DNA from: Halomonas nitroreducens | GTDB lineage: Bacteria; Pseudomonadota; Gammaproteobacteria; Pseudomonadales; Halomonadaceae | Length of the DNA: 64,000 nt | Assembly: GCF_003966155.1 (NCBI RefSeq) | Contig: NZ_RXNS01000003.1 | Location: 1 to 64,000 of the forward strand | Direction: 5' to 3' | Shown here: positions 43,774 to 53,297 of the stretch, one piece after another | How the letters are laid out: each line of letters starts with the position of its first letter | How positions within the stretch are numbered: position 1 is the stretch's first letter | Program-made: the position numbers and the translations under genes | The notes under the pieces: generated by a model | Seen by the model: the letters and a program-made list of their open reading frames with translations, nothing else | Told to the model about the DNA's origin: nothing | The model's database searches: none

Positions 43774-44409
43774 ATGCCAAGCCTTATCACCTTCGTGCTG
43801 ATCTATGGGGGCGTGCTGATCGCCATCTACCAGATCTACCGCCTGTATTCCGAGCAGATCGTCGCCGACCCCCAGGCCCACGCCCCGGACGTCGCCCCGG
43901 ACGTGCGGCAGCTGTCCGCCCTGGCCCGGGAGTCGGCCCGTACCGGCGCCTCGGCAGGCCTCGCCCAGGCGGTGACGCGGGTCTTCGGTCGCGACATCGA
44001 TCCTCGGCTGGTGCTGGCGGCGTTCGGCGAGGGCGGCGAGGGACGCCAGGCCCGGGCCCTGCTGCGCCGCCGGGAGCGCCTCGTCTGCGACGGCACGCTA
44101 CGCGTTCGCCACCTCCCCGGCTGGCAGACCCAGCCGCCCCGCCGTGACCTGCGCGGCGGGTTGCTCGCCATCACCATCGTCAGCTGCCTGCTGGCCATCT
44201 TCCTGGGCGGCCTGAGCGTGTTCACCATCGGCTACGAGGTCCCGGCGGGGCCACTCGCCTGGATGAACAGCGAGGTGGTGCTGATGCTGCTGATCTACAC
44301 GCTCATCGGTGTCATCCACCTGGTGGCCCGCCTGGATGGCTACCTGCACGACCTCTACCAGATCGGCCGGCTGAACCGGCAGCTACGCGCCGCCTCCGTC
44401 GACGGGTAG
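43774..44409 (+). CDS. Membrane protein of unknown function
   Basis: 211 aa with three predicted membrane helices: one at the N-terminus (residues 3-22) and two near residues 128-150 and 163-185, with a basic cytosolic middle part. I do not recognise the family. It is inserted between the ECF42 sigma gene and its usual partner genes, on the opposite strand. Confidence 0.7.
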   Translation: MPSLITFVLIYGGVLIAIYQIYRLYSEQIVADPQAHAPDVAPDVRQLSALARESARTGASAGLAQAVTRVFGRDIDPRLVLAAFGEGGEGRQARALLRRRERLVCDGTLRVRHLPGWQTQPPRRDLRGGLLAITIVSCLLAIFLGGLSVFTIGYEVPAGPLAWMNSEVVLMLLIYTLIGVIHLVARLDGYLHDLYQIGRLNRQLRAASVDG

Positions 44410-44453
44410 CGTGGATCGACGGTCTCCCCTCGTGCCGGCGTGGGGCGAGCGGG

Positions 44454-45677
44454 TCAGCCCCGGGCCTGAAGCTCCGCCAGGCGGCGTGCCAGGAAGCGTC
44501 GCTCCGGCGCCTGCACGGCCAGCGCCAGGGCCCGCTCGTAGGCCTGCCGGGCCGCATCACGGTGACCCGCGCGCCGGTGCAGGTCGGCCAGGGCGGCATG
44601 GTAGAGGTGGTAGTTGACGATCGGCTTGTGCCCGGCGAGCCCCTCGAGCAGCGCCAGGCCGGCCTCCGGCGAGTCGCGCATGGCCACGGCGACCGCCCGG
44701 TTGAGGGCGATCACCGGGGTGGGCTGAAGGCGATAGAGCGCCTCGTAGAGCATCACGATGCGTCGCCAGTCGGTGGCCTCGGCGCTGGGAGCCTGGGCAT
44801 GGACGGCGGCGATGGAGGCCTGCAGGGTGTAGGGACCGGTGGGGGTCAGCGCCAGGGCGCGGGCCAGGCAGGCCACCCCGGCCTCGATCTGGACCCGGTC
44901 CCAGAGCTCGCGATCCTGCTCCTCCAGGGGCACCAGTTCGCCCCGGGCGTCCTGGCGCGCGGCGCGGCGGGCGTCGTGGAGCAGCATCAGCGCCAGCAGG
45001 CCGAAGGCCTCGCCCCAGGGCAGCAGGTCCGTCAGCGCCTCTGCCAGGCGGATGGCTTCCTCGGCCAGGCGCACGTCCACCACCGTCTCGCCGTCGCTGC
45101 GGGAATAGCCCTCGTTGAAGACCAGGTAGATCACCCCGAGCACGCCGGGCAGGCGCTCCGGCAGCTCACGGGCATCGGGGATCTCGTAGGGAATGTCGGC
45201 CTCGCGCAGCCGCCGCTTGGACCGCACGATCCGCTGGGCCAGGCTGGCCGGGCGCTGCAGCAGCGCGCTGGCGACCTGCTCGGTGGTCAGCCCCGCCATC
45301 TCGCGCAGCGTCAGGGCGACGCGGTCGGTCATCGACAGGTGGGGGTGGCAGCAGGTAAACAGCAGCCGCAGGGGATCGTCGGCGATGGCCTGGTCCGCCG
45401 GGTCGCCGGCATCCTCGGCGGCGAGCAGGTGGGCATGCTGGCGGGCGGTCTGCCGGCGGCGGATCTGGTCGATGCCGCGCCGGTGGCCGACCCGGATCAG
45501 CCAGGCCACGGGATCATCGGGCACCCCCTCCGCCGGCCAGCGGCTCACCGCCGCGGCGAAGGCCTCGTGCAGCGCGTCCTCCGCCGGGTCGAAATCGCCG
45601 AGCAGGCGAATCAGGGTCGCCAGCACGCGCGGGGCGTGCTGGCGATAGAGGGACTCGATGGACACCTGGACCTGCAT
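44454..45677 (-). CDS. ECF42-type RNA polymerase sigma factor
   Basis: 407 aa. Sigma region 2 (RQHAPRVLATLIRLLGDFDPAEDALHEAF ... WLIRVGHRRGIDQIRR) and region 4 (HLSMTDRVALTLREMAGLTTEQVASAL) are followed by a long C-terminal TPR-like domain (roughly 190-407) that is the mark of the ECF42 group. No anti-sigma gene is adjacent; in this group the C-terminal domain is thought to be needed for activity. Predicted to drive the YCII/DUF1428/VOC genes at 41.4-43.5 kb. Confidence 0.93.
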   Translation of the reverse strand: MQVQVSIESLYRQHAPRVLATLIRLLGDFDPAEDALHEAFAAAVSRWPAEGVPDDPVAWLIRVGHRRGIDQIRRRQTARQHAHLLAAEDAGDPADQAIADDPLRLLFTCCHPHLSMTDRVALTLREMAGLTTEQVASALLQRPASLAQRIVRSKRRLREADIPYEIPDARELPERLPGVLGVIYLVFNEGYSRSDGETVVDVRLAEEAIRLAEALTDLLPWGEAFGLLALMLLHDARRAARQDARGELVPLEEQDRELWDRVQIEAGVACLARALALTPTGPYTLQASIAAVHAQAPSAEATDWRRIVMLYEALYRLQPTPVIALNRAVAVAMRDSPEAGLALLEGLAGHKPIVNYHLYHAALADLHRRAGHRDAARQAYERALALAVQAPERRFLARRLAELQARG

Positions 45678-45793
45678 GGCGATAGCGCTCCCGGGCCGTT
45701 CCTTGGCATGACGCGCCTGGCGTCAGCCTCCAGCATAGTCGCTCCGACGCCGGCGCGAGTCGCCACGGGACGTCACTGCCGGTGCGCCTGCCG

Positions 45794-46639
45794 TCAGGCG
45801 GCGAAGGCGAGATCGGCCACCTTGATCACATCGCCGCTGATCCGGACATCCGCCAGCTCCATGCCGTCGATGACGAGCGCCGTCTCGATGCGGCTCGGCC
45901 GGCCCACGAATCGCCCCTGGGCGATCGAGAGCGTCTTGCCGAGCACCAACCCGTGCTTGTGGAGATAGGCCGCCGCGGGGCCGGCGGCGCTGCCCGTGGC
46001 CACGTCCTCGACCCGCCCGCGGTTATCCCAGGTGCGACCCTCGAAGCTCTCTATATCGAGGACGTAGACGAACCTGGCCCCGTGCCAGGCGAGCAGCGGC
46101 GACAAGTCCGGCACCCGGAAGGCGACCCGCTCCAGGCCGCCCGACACCGGCAGGATCAGGTAGGGCAAGCCGGTGGAGACCACCTCGGCCGGATAGTTGC
46201 GCCGCCCGCCGGCGTCCAGTCCCAGCGCCGCATAGACCTCCCCGGCTTCCTCACGTGTCAGCGTCCCGAGGAAGGCGGGACGCCCCTGGGACATGGTCGC
46301 CGTGAAGTGTCCGTCTCGCCAGGTGCTGGTCAGCTCGACCGTGCGCTGGTTCAGCCTCACCCGCCACTCATGCCGATCCCGGTCCCCGAACGCTTCATGC
46401 AGGTGGTAGGCCAGCCCCAGCAGCGGATGGCCGGCGAAATCCAGCTCCTCTTCCAGGGTGAAGATCCTCGCCCTGAAGCCGCTACCCTCCCGGAAGAGGA
46501 AGAGGGATTCGAACTGGCGCATCTCTCGCGTTATCGCCTGCATTTCCGCCGTCGACAGGCCATCGGCCTCGGGGAAGATCGTCAGGCCGTTGCCGCCGAA
46601 GCGCTCGGCGCTGAACACATCCACCAGTTTGGCTTTCAT
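45794..46639 (-). CDS. PhzF-family isomerase-like protein
   Basis: 281 aa. Start MKAKLVDVFSAERFGGN, catalytic Glu in RQFESLFLF, EEELDFAGHP and VATGSAAGPAAAYL are the PhzF/DAP-epimerase-like signatures. Substrate unknown; such proteins occur far from phenazine pathways. Single gene, 58 bp after the LysE gene on the same strand. Confidence 0.92.
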   Translation of the reverse strand: MKAKLVDVFSAERFGGNGLTIFPEADGLSTAEMQAITREMRQFESLFLFREGSGFRARIFTLEEELDFAGHPLLGLAYHLHEAFGDRDRHEWRVRLNQRTVELTSTWRDGHFTATMSQGRPAFLGTLTREEAGEVYAALGLDAGGRRNYPAEVVSTGLPYLILPVSGGLERVAFRVPDLSPLLAWHGARFVYVLDIESFEGRTWDNRGRVEDVATGSAAGPAAAYLHKHGLVLGKTLSIAQGRFVGRPSRIETALVIDGMELADVRISGDVIKVADLAFAA

Positions 46640-46697
46640 GCCACCCTCCCGATGCTTGCTTGTGTGGTCCTCGAGTCGTCGACGCGCCTGGCGTCGG

Positions 46698-47297
46698 TCA
46701 GCCGAGGATGAAGATCACGCAGGCCGCGGTCAGCGCACCCATGGTGCCGTTGAACACCCGCCAGGAGCGCGGGCCCTTCAGCCAGCGGCCGATGGCCATG
46801 CCGAAGCCGGCCCACAGCGAGATGCAGGGCAATGCCACCAGCTCGGCGAAGCCGGCCAGCACCAGGGCGTTGACGAAGGTGTTGCCCTCCTCGGGCAGGA
46901 AGCTCGCCATCAGCGTCAGCCCCATCACCCAGGCCTTGGGGTTGGCGAACTGGAAGGCCGCGGCCTGCCAGAAGCTCAGCGGGCGTCCCTCGGCATTGCC
47001 GAACTCCGGCGGCGGCGCCGTGGCGATGCCCCAGGCCAGGTACAGCAGGTAGAGGCTGCCGATGATGCGCAGCAGGGTCTGCACGATGGGGAAGCGCTCG
47101 AAGACAATGCCCAGGCCCAGCGCAATGGCCCCGAACAGCACGAAGCAGCCGCCCATGATGCCCAGCAGGTGCGGCAGGGTCCGGCGGAAGCCGTAGTTGG
47201 CCCCGGAGGCGGTGAGCATCACGTTGTTGGGACCGGGGGTGATGGTCATGGAGATCATGAAAAGGGACGCGGGTCCCAGGAACGCCAGGGTTTCCAT
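46698..47297 (-). CDS. LysE/RhtB-family amino acid exporter
   Basis: 199 aa, six helices. The N-terminal signature TITPGPNNVMLTASGANYGFRR is diagnostic. Exports amino acids or similar metabolites. Start taken as the ATG at 47295-47297; a further ATG at 47315 would put the ATTGTACC operator inside the gene. Divergent from a MocR regulator, which likely controls it. Confidence 0.9.
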   Translation of the reverse strand: METLAFLGPASLFMISMTITPGPNNVMLTASGANYGFRRTLPHLLGIMGGCFVLFGAIALGLGIVFERFPIVQTLLRIIGSLYLLYLAWGIATAPPPEFGNAEGRPLSFWQAAAFQFANPKAWVMGLTLMASFLPEEGNTFVNALVLAGFAELVALPCISLWAGFGMAIGRWLKGPRSWRVFNGTMGALTAACVIFILG

Positions 47298-47300
47298 GGT

Positions 47301-47368
47301 ATTGTACCCATACATTTTTGGATTGATCGCTGGATAATACGCGCCTTTCAGAGCATAATAGGTACAAT
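47301..47368. promoter_or_regulatory. Inverted ATTGTACC / GGTACAAT sites in the lysE-mocR gap
   Basis: ATTGTACC (47301-47308) and GGTACAAT (47361-47368) are perfect inverted 8-mers separated by 52 bp of AT-rich DNA in the divergent promoter region. They are likely binding half-sites for the MocR protein. Confidence 0.55.
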
Positions 47369-47395
47369 AATGGCGTCAAAGGTTTTATTGTCACC

Positions 47396-48790
47396 ATGAC
47401 AATCTGGACACCGACACTCCCCGACGATGGCCCCCGCTATCGCCGCATCGCCGAGGCCCTGGCCGAGGCCATCACCAGCGGCGAGCTGGCCCCGGGCGAG
47501 AAGCTTCCACCCCAGCGCCAGCTCGCCGACCGCCTGGGCGTCACCGTGGGCACCGTCACCCGGGCCTACGCCGAGGCCCACCGCCAGGCCTGGGTGGATT
47601 CCCGCGTCGGCAGCGGCACCTATGTGCGCCGCCCGGCCGGTGAGGCGCCCACCACCTTCCGCGCCGGCCAGCCGGTGGCGGACGGGGTCATCGACATGGG
47701 CATGAGCCTGCCGCCGCCCCACCCGCTGCGGCCCCAGGGCCTGCAGCGGGCGCTGCGCACCATCGCCGAGGACCCCGCGGCCCTGCAGGCCGCCACCGAC
47801 TACCAGCCGGAGGCCGGCAGCGAGATCCAGCGGGCGCGGATCGCCGCCTGGCAGGGCGGCCTCGGGCTGCCCGACGCCCCCGAGCGGCTGGTGATCACCC
47901 AGGGCGGCCAGCATGGCATCCACCTGGCGCTGCAGGTGCTCGCCCAGCCGGGCGACCTGGTGGCCGGCGATGCCCTCACCTACCCCGGCTTCGTCTACGC
48001 CGCCCAGCAGGCCCACCTGCGCCTGGCGGCGGTGCCGATGGACGCGGACGGCATGGACGTCGACGCCCTGGCCCGACTCTGCGCCCGCCAGGCGCCCCGT
48101 GTGCTCTACGTCACCCCGGACCTCAACAATCCCACCGGCGTGCGCCTCACCGACGAGCGTCGCGAGCGCCTGGCAGCACTGGCCCGGGAACATGACATCT
48201 GGCTGGTCGAGGACGCGGTGCAGTACCTGCCCGCCAGTGACCGGGGGGTCGCCCTGAGCACGCTGGCCCCTGAGCGCACCCTGCATATCTTCAGCACCTC
48301 CAAGATCCTGGCCGGCGGGCTGCGCATCGGCAGCCTGACGGTGCCGGAGCCCCTGCTCGAGCGCCTGGGCGCGGCCATCCGCTCGCAGAGCTGGATGGTG
48401 CCGCCGCTGATGGTCGAGGCCGCCTGTCGCTGGATGGAGGACCCCGCCAGCCATGAGCTGCTGGCCTGGCAGACCCGCGAGATCGCCGCCCGCCAGGCCC
48501 TGGCCCAGCAGCGGCTGGCGGCCTATGCCCCCCAGGGCCGGACGAATTCCTCCATCCTCTGGCTGCCCCTCCCCGCCGGCCGGCGCAGCAGCGAGGCCCA
48601 GGCACTGCTTGCCCAGCGCGGGGTCAAGGTCTCGACGCCGGAGCCCTTCTGCGTGGGCAGCGAGGCGGCCCCCCAGGCGCTGCGCTTGTGCCTCGGCCCA
48701 CCGGCCAGCCGCGAGGCTCTCGAGCGGGCGCTCGGCATCGTGCGCGAGACCCTGGACGCGCCGCCGACCTCGCCCTGGCAGACCCTCTGA
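47396..48790 (+). CDS. MocR-type regulator (GntR winged helix + aminotransferase-like domain)
   Basis: 464 aa. Residues 10-75 form a GntR winged helix (ALAEAITSGELAPGEKLPPQRQLADRLG); the rest is a fold-type I aminotransferase-like domain with PLP lysine in STSKILAGGLRIG. MocR regulators sense amino acids or PLP. Its divergent position suggests control of the LysE exporter. Confidence 0.92.
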   Translation: MTIWTPTLPDDGPRYRRIAEALAEAITSGELAPGEKLPPQRQLADRLGVTVGTVTRAYAEAHRQAWVDSRVGSGTYVRRPAGEAPTTFRAGQPVADGVIDMGMSLPPPHPLRPQGLQRALRTIAEDPAALQAATDYQPEAGSEIQRARIAAWQGGLGLPDAPERLVITQGGQHGIHLALQVLAQPGDLVAGDALTYPGFVYAAQQAHLRLAAVPMDADGMDVDALARLCARQAPRVLYVTPDLNNPTGVRLTDERRERLAALAREHDIWLVEDAVQYLPASDRGVALSTLAPERTLHIFSTSKILAGGLRIGSLTVPEPLLERLGAAIRSQSWMVPPLMVEAACRWMEDPASHELLAWQTREIAARQALAQQRLAAYAPQGRTNSSILWLPLPAGRRSSEAQALLAQRGVKVSTPEPFCVGSEAAPQALRLCLGPPASREALERALGIVRETLDAPPTSPWQTL

Positions 48791-48816
48791 GGGCCTGCCC
48801 ACGAAACGTGCATGAC

Positions 48817-48851
48817 GGCGCCGGCTGGCACCAAGACGGTGCGCCGGCGCC
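48817..48851. terminator. Hairpin after mocR
   Basis: GGCGCCGGC(TG)GCACC / GGTGCGCCGGCGCC with a 5-nt loop AAGAC and a 2-nt bulge. Lies 27 bp after the mocR stop. Confidence 0.7.
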
Positions 48852-49004
48852 ACCCTCTCGCCTTCCAGGTCCCTGTGATTCCATGACTTTTCGCGCCAAC
48901 TAACTGTCGGCCGGCCTGATGCGCCAGGATGGAACAGAGCTTGCATTACTTTGGTGCTTAAACGCTTCGTTCTCGACTTTCATGCATCAGGAGAGATCAT
49001 TCCC

Positions 49005-50213
49005 GTGGATATCACGAGTGCCGTAGAGACACTGACCCAGAGCGCCAACACGCTCTTCATCCTGATCGGCGCCATCATGGTGCTGGCCATGCACGCCGGC
49101 TTCGCCTTTCTCGAGGTGGGCACGGTGCGTCACAAGAACCAGGTCAACGCCCTGGTCAAGATCATGACCGATTTCGCCGTCTCCGCGCTGGTCTACTTCT
49201 TCGTCGGCTACACCATCGCCTACGACACCCACTTCCTGCACGGCGCCAGCGAGCTCACCGCCGGCAACGGCTATGCACTGGTGAAGTTCTTCTTCCTGAT
49301 GACCTTCGCCGCGGCAATCCCGGCCATCGTCTCGGGGGGCATCGCCGAGCGCGCCCGCTTCTACCCCATGCTGATCGCCGCGGGCCTGATCGTCGGCGTG
49401 GTCTATCCCTTCTTCGAGGGCATCGTGTGGAACGGCAACTACGGCCTGCAGGCCTGGCTGGCCGCCACCTTCGGCGCCGGCTTCCATGACTTCGCCGGCT
49501 CCGTGGTGGTGCACGCCTTCGGCGGCTGGGTGGCCCTGGTGGCCCTGCTGCTGCTGGGTGCGCGCCACGGCCGCTACCGCAACGGCAAGGTGGTGGCCTT
49601 CGCCCCGTCCAATATCCCCTTCCTGTCGCTGGGCGCCTGGATCCTGACCATCGGCTGGTTCGGCTTCAACGTGATGTCGGCCCAGACCCTGGACAGCATC
49701 AGCGGCCTGGTCGCGGTGAACAGCCTGATGGCCATGGTCGGCGGCATCCTGGTGTCCATGGTGATGGGCCGCAAGGACCCGGGCTTCATCCACAACGGCC
49801 CGCTGGCCGGGCTGGTGGCCGTGTGCGCCGGCTCGGACCTGATGCACCCCATCGGTGCGCTGGTCACCGGCGGTGTGGCCGGGGCGATCTTCGTGGTGCT
49901 CTTCGAGTGGGCCCAGGAGCGCATCGAGCGCCTCGACGACGTGCTGGGGGTCTGGCCGCTGCACGGCGTGTGCGGCCTGTGGGGCGGCATCGCCGCGGGC
50001 ATCTTCGGCCAGGAGTGGCTGGGCGGCCTCGGCGGGGTCAGCCTGATGGCCCAGCTGGTCGGCTCGCTGGCCGGCGTGGTGGTCGCCGTGGTCGGCGGCC
50101 TGGCCGTCTACGGCCTGGTGGCCAAGGTCTCCGGTCTGCGCCTGACCCAGGAGGAGGAGTTCAACGGCGCCGACCTCAGCGTGCACCGCATCGGCGCCAC
50201 CTCCCTGGACTGA
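49005..50213 (+). CDS. Ammonium transporter, Amt family
   Basis: 402 aa, 11 membrane helices. Conserved pore histidines are in FHDFAGSVVVHAFGGW and WPLHGVCGLWGG; GGIAERARF is the usual loop. Start taken as GTG 49005 with AGGAGAGA upstream; TTG/GTG starts at 48951-48954 would add a leader not typical of the family. No glnK gene is adjacent. Confidence 0.9.
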   Translation: MDITSAVETLTQSANTLFILIGAIMVLAMHAGFAFLEVGTVRHKNQVNALVKIMTDFAVSALVYFFVGYTIAYDTHFLHGASELTAGNGYALVKFFFLMTFAAAIPAIVSGGIAERARFYPMLIAAGLIVGVVYPFFEGIVWNGNYGLQAWLAATFGAGFHDFAGSVVVHAFGGWVALVALLLLGARHGRYRNGKVVAFAPSNIPFLSLGAWILTIGWFGFNVMSAQTLDSISGLVAVNSLMAMVGGILVSMVMGRKDPGFIHNGPLAGLVAVCAGSDLMHPIGALVTGGVAGAIFVVLFEWAQERIERLDDVLGVWPLHGVCGLWGGIAAGIFGQEWLGGLGGVSLMAQLVGSLAGVVVAVVGGLAVYGLVAKVSGLRLTQEEEFNGADLSVHRIGATSLD

Positions 50214-50221
50214 CCCCCCCC

Positions 50222-50242
50222 GCGGGGCATTGCATGCCCCGC
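50222..50242. terminator. Hairpin after the ammonium transporter gene
   Basis: GCGGGGCAT / ATGCCCCGC perfect 9-bp stem with 3-nt loop TGC, immediately after the stop codon. Confidence 0.75.
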
Positions 50243-50420
50243 CATTAACCTGGCAATTCCATGGGTCGTCCTGGCCTATGGGATGATCGCCCGCGCCACA
50301 TGGCCCAGATGCGTAAATCTGCTGGTATAGCGCGGGCTCGCGCCGGACTGGCGGCCGGCGGCGGCACCTCCCGGTGTCGCCATTCTTGCAGGCGCTCCCC
50401 GCCGCACCTACACCTTGAAC

Positions 50421-52175
50421 ATGGACATGCCACAGGCAGGGGAGCGCGGGGTGCAGGGTCCGGGGGGCGTCATTCGCTTCCTGGGGCTGGTGCTGCTGGG
50501 CGCCGTAGTCGGCGGACTGGCGGCGCTGGCGGCCGTGGGCTTCGTGGCTGCCGTGCTGTGGCTCAACGACCTGCTGCTGATTTCCCCGCGTGGGCGCATG
50601 ATGTTCGCCCACCCCGAGCTGCTCGCCCTGGCCACCGTGCTGGTGCCGGCCCTGGGCGGCCTGGTGGTGGGCCAGCTGCACCGGGCCATTCCCGAGCGCC
50701 GGCCCCATACCCCCGCCGACGTGATCGCCGCGGTCCAGACCCGACGCGGTCGGCTACCCGCCCGGCCCGGGGTGCTCTCGGCGCTCTCCGGGCTGATCTC
50801 CCTGGGGGCCGGGGCCTCGGTAGGCCAGTATGGTCCGCTGGTGCACATGGGCGCGAGCCTCGGCTCGGCGGCGACCCGGCTGCTGCGCCTGGGCCGCTCG
50901 GAGGACAATATCACCATCGCCTGCGGCGTCGCCGCCGCCATCGCCACGGCCTTCAACGCGCCGCTGGCCGGGATCGTCTTCGCCCACGAGGTGGTGCTGC
51001 GCCACTATGCCCTGCGCGCCTTCGCCCCGGTGGCTGCGGCGGCCCTGGTCGGCCATGTGATTGCCACCAACGTGCTGGCCCGCGGAGCCCTCTTTCACGT
51101 GGTCGAACCCGCCCTGCCCCGGCCCTGGGAGTTTGCCGTCTTCCTCGCCATCGGCGGCCTCGGCGCCCTGGTGGCCGGCGCCTACATGCACGCCATCCTG
51201 GCCGTGGGCCGGGTGGTCGGGCGCCTGCCCCTGGCGCCCCCGCTGCGCCCGGCACTGGCCGGGGCCATGCTCGGCGTGGTCGCGCTGTGGGTGCCCGACA
51301 TCCTGGGCATGGGCCAGGAGACCCTGCGCTTCGCCACCATCGCCGGGGCTTTCGGCGGCCTCGAGCTGGGCGTGGTGCTACTGCTCAAGCTCGCGGCCAC
51401 GGCGCTGTGCCTGGGGATGGGCTTCGGCGGCGGGGTGTTCAGCCCGGCGCTGGTCATCGGCACCCTCTTCGGCGCCCTGTGCGGCACCCTGGTGGCCGCT
51501 GCCGGCGGCGCCCAGGACACCTTCGTCTTCTACGCCATCTGCGGCATGGTGGCGGTGACCGCGCCGGTGATCGGTGCCCCCCTGACCAGCCTGCTGATCG
51601 TCTTCGAGCTTACCGGCAGCTATGCCTTGACCACCGCGGCCCTGGCCAGCGTGACCCTGGCGAGCCCCATTGCCGCTCAGTTGTTCGGCCGCTCGCTGTT
51701 CGACATCCAGCTCGCCGGACGCGGGCTCGACCTCTCCTCGGGGCGCAGCCGTGCCGTGCTCGAGGACGCCCGGCTCGAACGGCTGCTGAGCCAGGACGGC
51801 GTGACCCTGCGCCCCAACGCCAGCGTGGCGGAGGCCGTGGCTCAGCTCGGCCGGGCCGGCCACGGCGAGGCCTACCTGGTCGATGCCGAGGGCCGCTACC
51901 GGGGCAGCGTGACCCTGGCCGACCTGGAGGTGATCCGCGAGCGGGGCGAGGACACGCGCACGGTGGATGACTGCCCGCAGACGCCACGCCCGGTGCTCGG
52001 CCCGCAAACCTCGGTATGGGCGGCGATGCGCCACCTGCAGGAGATGACCGGCGAGGCCATCGCCGTGGTGGATGACGACGACACCTTCCTCGGGGTGGTC
52101 TTCGAGGCGAGCATCGCCCGGGCCTTCCTGCAGTACAGCGACGAGCTGCGGCGGGAGGAGCACGGTGCCGGCTAG
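50421..52175 (+). CDS. ClC-family chloride channel/transporter with CBS domains
   Basis: 584 aa. ClC helices with GAGASVGQYGP in place of the usual GxGxP...GREGP selectivity segment; the gating glutamate position is Tyr137. GGGVFSPALVIGT is the second conserved motif. Two CBS domains occupy the C-terminus (about 455-575). Loss of the gating Glu suggests channel-like rather than proton-coupled transport. The start is uncertain (TTG 50415, ATG 50421 or 50427, all with weak ribosome sites). Its stop overlaps the next gene. Confidence 0.88.
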   Translation: MDMPQAGERGVQGPGGVIRFLGLVLLGAVVGGLAALAAVGFVAAVLWLNDLLLISPRGRMMFAHPELLALATVLVPALGGLVVGQLHRAIPERRPHTPADVIAAVQTRRGRLPARPGVLSALSGLISLGAGASVGQYGPLVHMGASLGSAATRLLRLGRSEDNITIACGVAAAIATAFNAPLAGIVFAHEVVLRHYALRAFAPVAAAALVGHVIATNVLARGALFHVVEPALPRPWEFAVFLAIGGLGALVAGAYMHAILAVGRVVGRLPLAPPLRPALAGAMLGVVALWVPDILGMGQETLRFATIAGAFGGLELGVVLLLKLAATALCLGMGFGGGVFSPALVIGTLFGALCGTLVAAAGGAQDTFVFYAICGMVAVTAPVIGAPLTSLLIVFELTGSYALTTAALASVTLASPIAAQLFGRSLFDIQLAGRGLDLSSGRSRAVLEDARLERLLSQDGVTLRPNASVAEAVAQLGRAGHGEAYLVDAEGRYRGSVTLADLEVIRERGEDTRTVDDCPQTPRPVLGPQTSVWAAMRHLQEMTGEAIAVVDDDDTFLGVVFEASIARAFLQYSDELRREEHGAG

Positions 52176-53280
52176 GCGCCTCACCCGGGCCTGCGTCCTG
52201 GCGCTGGGGCTCTGGGCGGCGTGGCCGGCGGTCGCCGCGCCCGAGGGCATCACGGTGCTGAGCTGGGGCGGCGCCTACGAGCGCGCCCAGAGCCGCGCCC
52301 TCTTCGCCCCCTTCACCGAGGCCACCGGCACCCCGGTCAGCGTGGCCCGCTACGATGGCGGCCTGGCCGACCTGCGCCGCGCGGTGGCCACGGGCGAGGT
52401 GCCCTGGGACGTGATGGACATGACCCGCAGCGAGGCCATGGCGGCCTGCCGCGAGGGCCTGCTGGCGCCGCTGTCGCCGTCGCTGGCCGAGCCGGCGCCG
52501 GACGGCACCTCCGCCGAGCGCGACTTCATCGACGGCGCCTTCGGGCCCTGCAGCATCACCCACTCGGTGTTCGCCACCGTGGTCGCCTATCGCCGGGACG
52601 CCTTCCCCGGCCGACGCCCCACCCGGATCGCCGACCTCTTCGACCAACGGCGCTTCCCGGGGCCGCGGGCCCTGCAGCGTACGCCGTCGGTCAACCTGGA
52701 GTGGGCCCTGCTGTCCTACGACGTGCCTCGCGAGGAACTCTACCGGCTGCTCAGCACCCGGCGCGGCCTGTCGCTGGCCCTGGCGCGGCTCGAGGGCCTC
52801 GAGGACCTGCGCTGGTGGGAGACCGGCAGCACCCCGCCACGGCTGCTGGCCGAGGGCAAGGTGGTGATGGCCTCGGGCTACAACGGCCGCTTCTTCGATG
52901 CCATGGTCAACCGCGACGTGCCCATCGAGATCCTCTGGGACGCCCAGGTCCAGGAGCACGAAGTGTGGGCGATCCCCCGCCAGGCACCGCACCCCGAGGC
53001 AGCCCGGGCGTTCATCCGCTTCGCCACCGCCACCGAGCGCCAGGCGGAGCTGACCCGCTATATCCCCTACGGGCCCTCCCGGCAAAGCGCCGCCCTGCGC
53101 ATCACCACTCACGCGGACAGCGGCATCGACATGCGCCTGCACATCCCCACCCACCCGCTCAACGCCGAGCGGGCGGTGACCAAGGACGAGGCCTGGTACG
53201 CTCGTACCCGGGAGCGCATCGGCGACTACTTCCGCGCGGCCCTCTTCCCCGCCGTCGACGAGGCGGCGCCCGACGACTGA
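52165..53280 (+). CDS. Orphan PotD/AfuA-like extracellular substrate-binding protein
   Basis: 371 aa with a signal peptide cleaved after AVA. Type II binding-protein fold: VLSWGGAYERAQSRALF, WDVMDMTRSEAM and VVMASGYNGRFFDA as in spermidine/putrescine-type proteins. No permease or ATPase gene is nearby. GTG start with GGAGG upstream, overlapping the ClC gene by 11 nt, so co-translated with it. Confidence 0.85.
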   Translation: MPARRLTRACVLALGLWAAWPAVAAPEGITVLSWGGAYERAQSRALFAPFTEATGTPVSVARYDGGLADLRRAVATGEVPWDVMDMTRSEAMAACREGLLAPLSPSLAEPAPDGTSAERDFIDGAFGPCSITHSVFATVVAYRRDAFPGRRPTRIADLFDQRRFPGPRALQRTPSVNLEWALLSYDVPREELYRLLSTRRGLSLALARLEGLEDLRWWETGSTPPRLLAEGKVVMASGYNGRFFDAMVNRDVPIEILWDAQVQEHEVWAIPRQAPHPEAARAFIRFATATERQAELTRYIPYGPSRQSAALRITTHADSGIDMRLHIPTHPLNAERAVTKDEAWYARTRERIGDYFRAALFPAVDEAAPDD

Positions 53281-53297
53281 CCGTCACAGGAGAGCCC

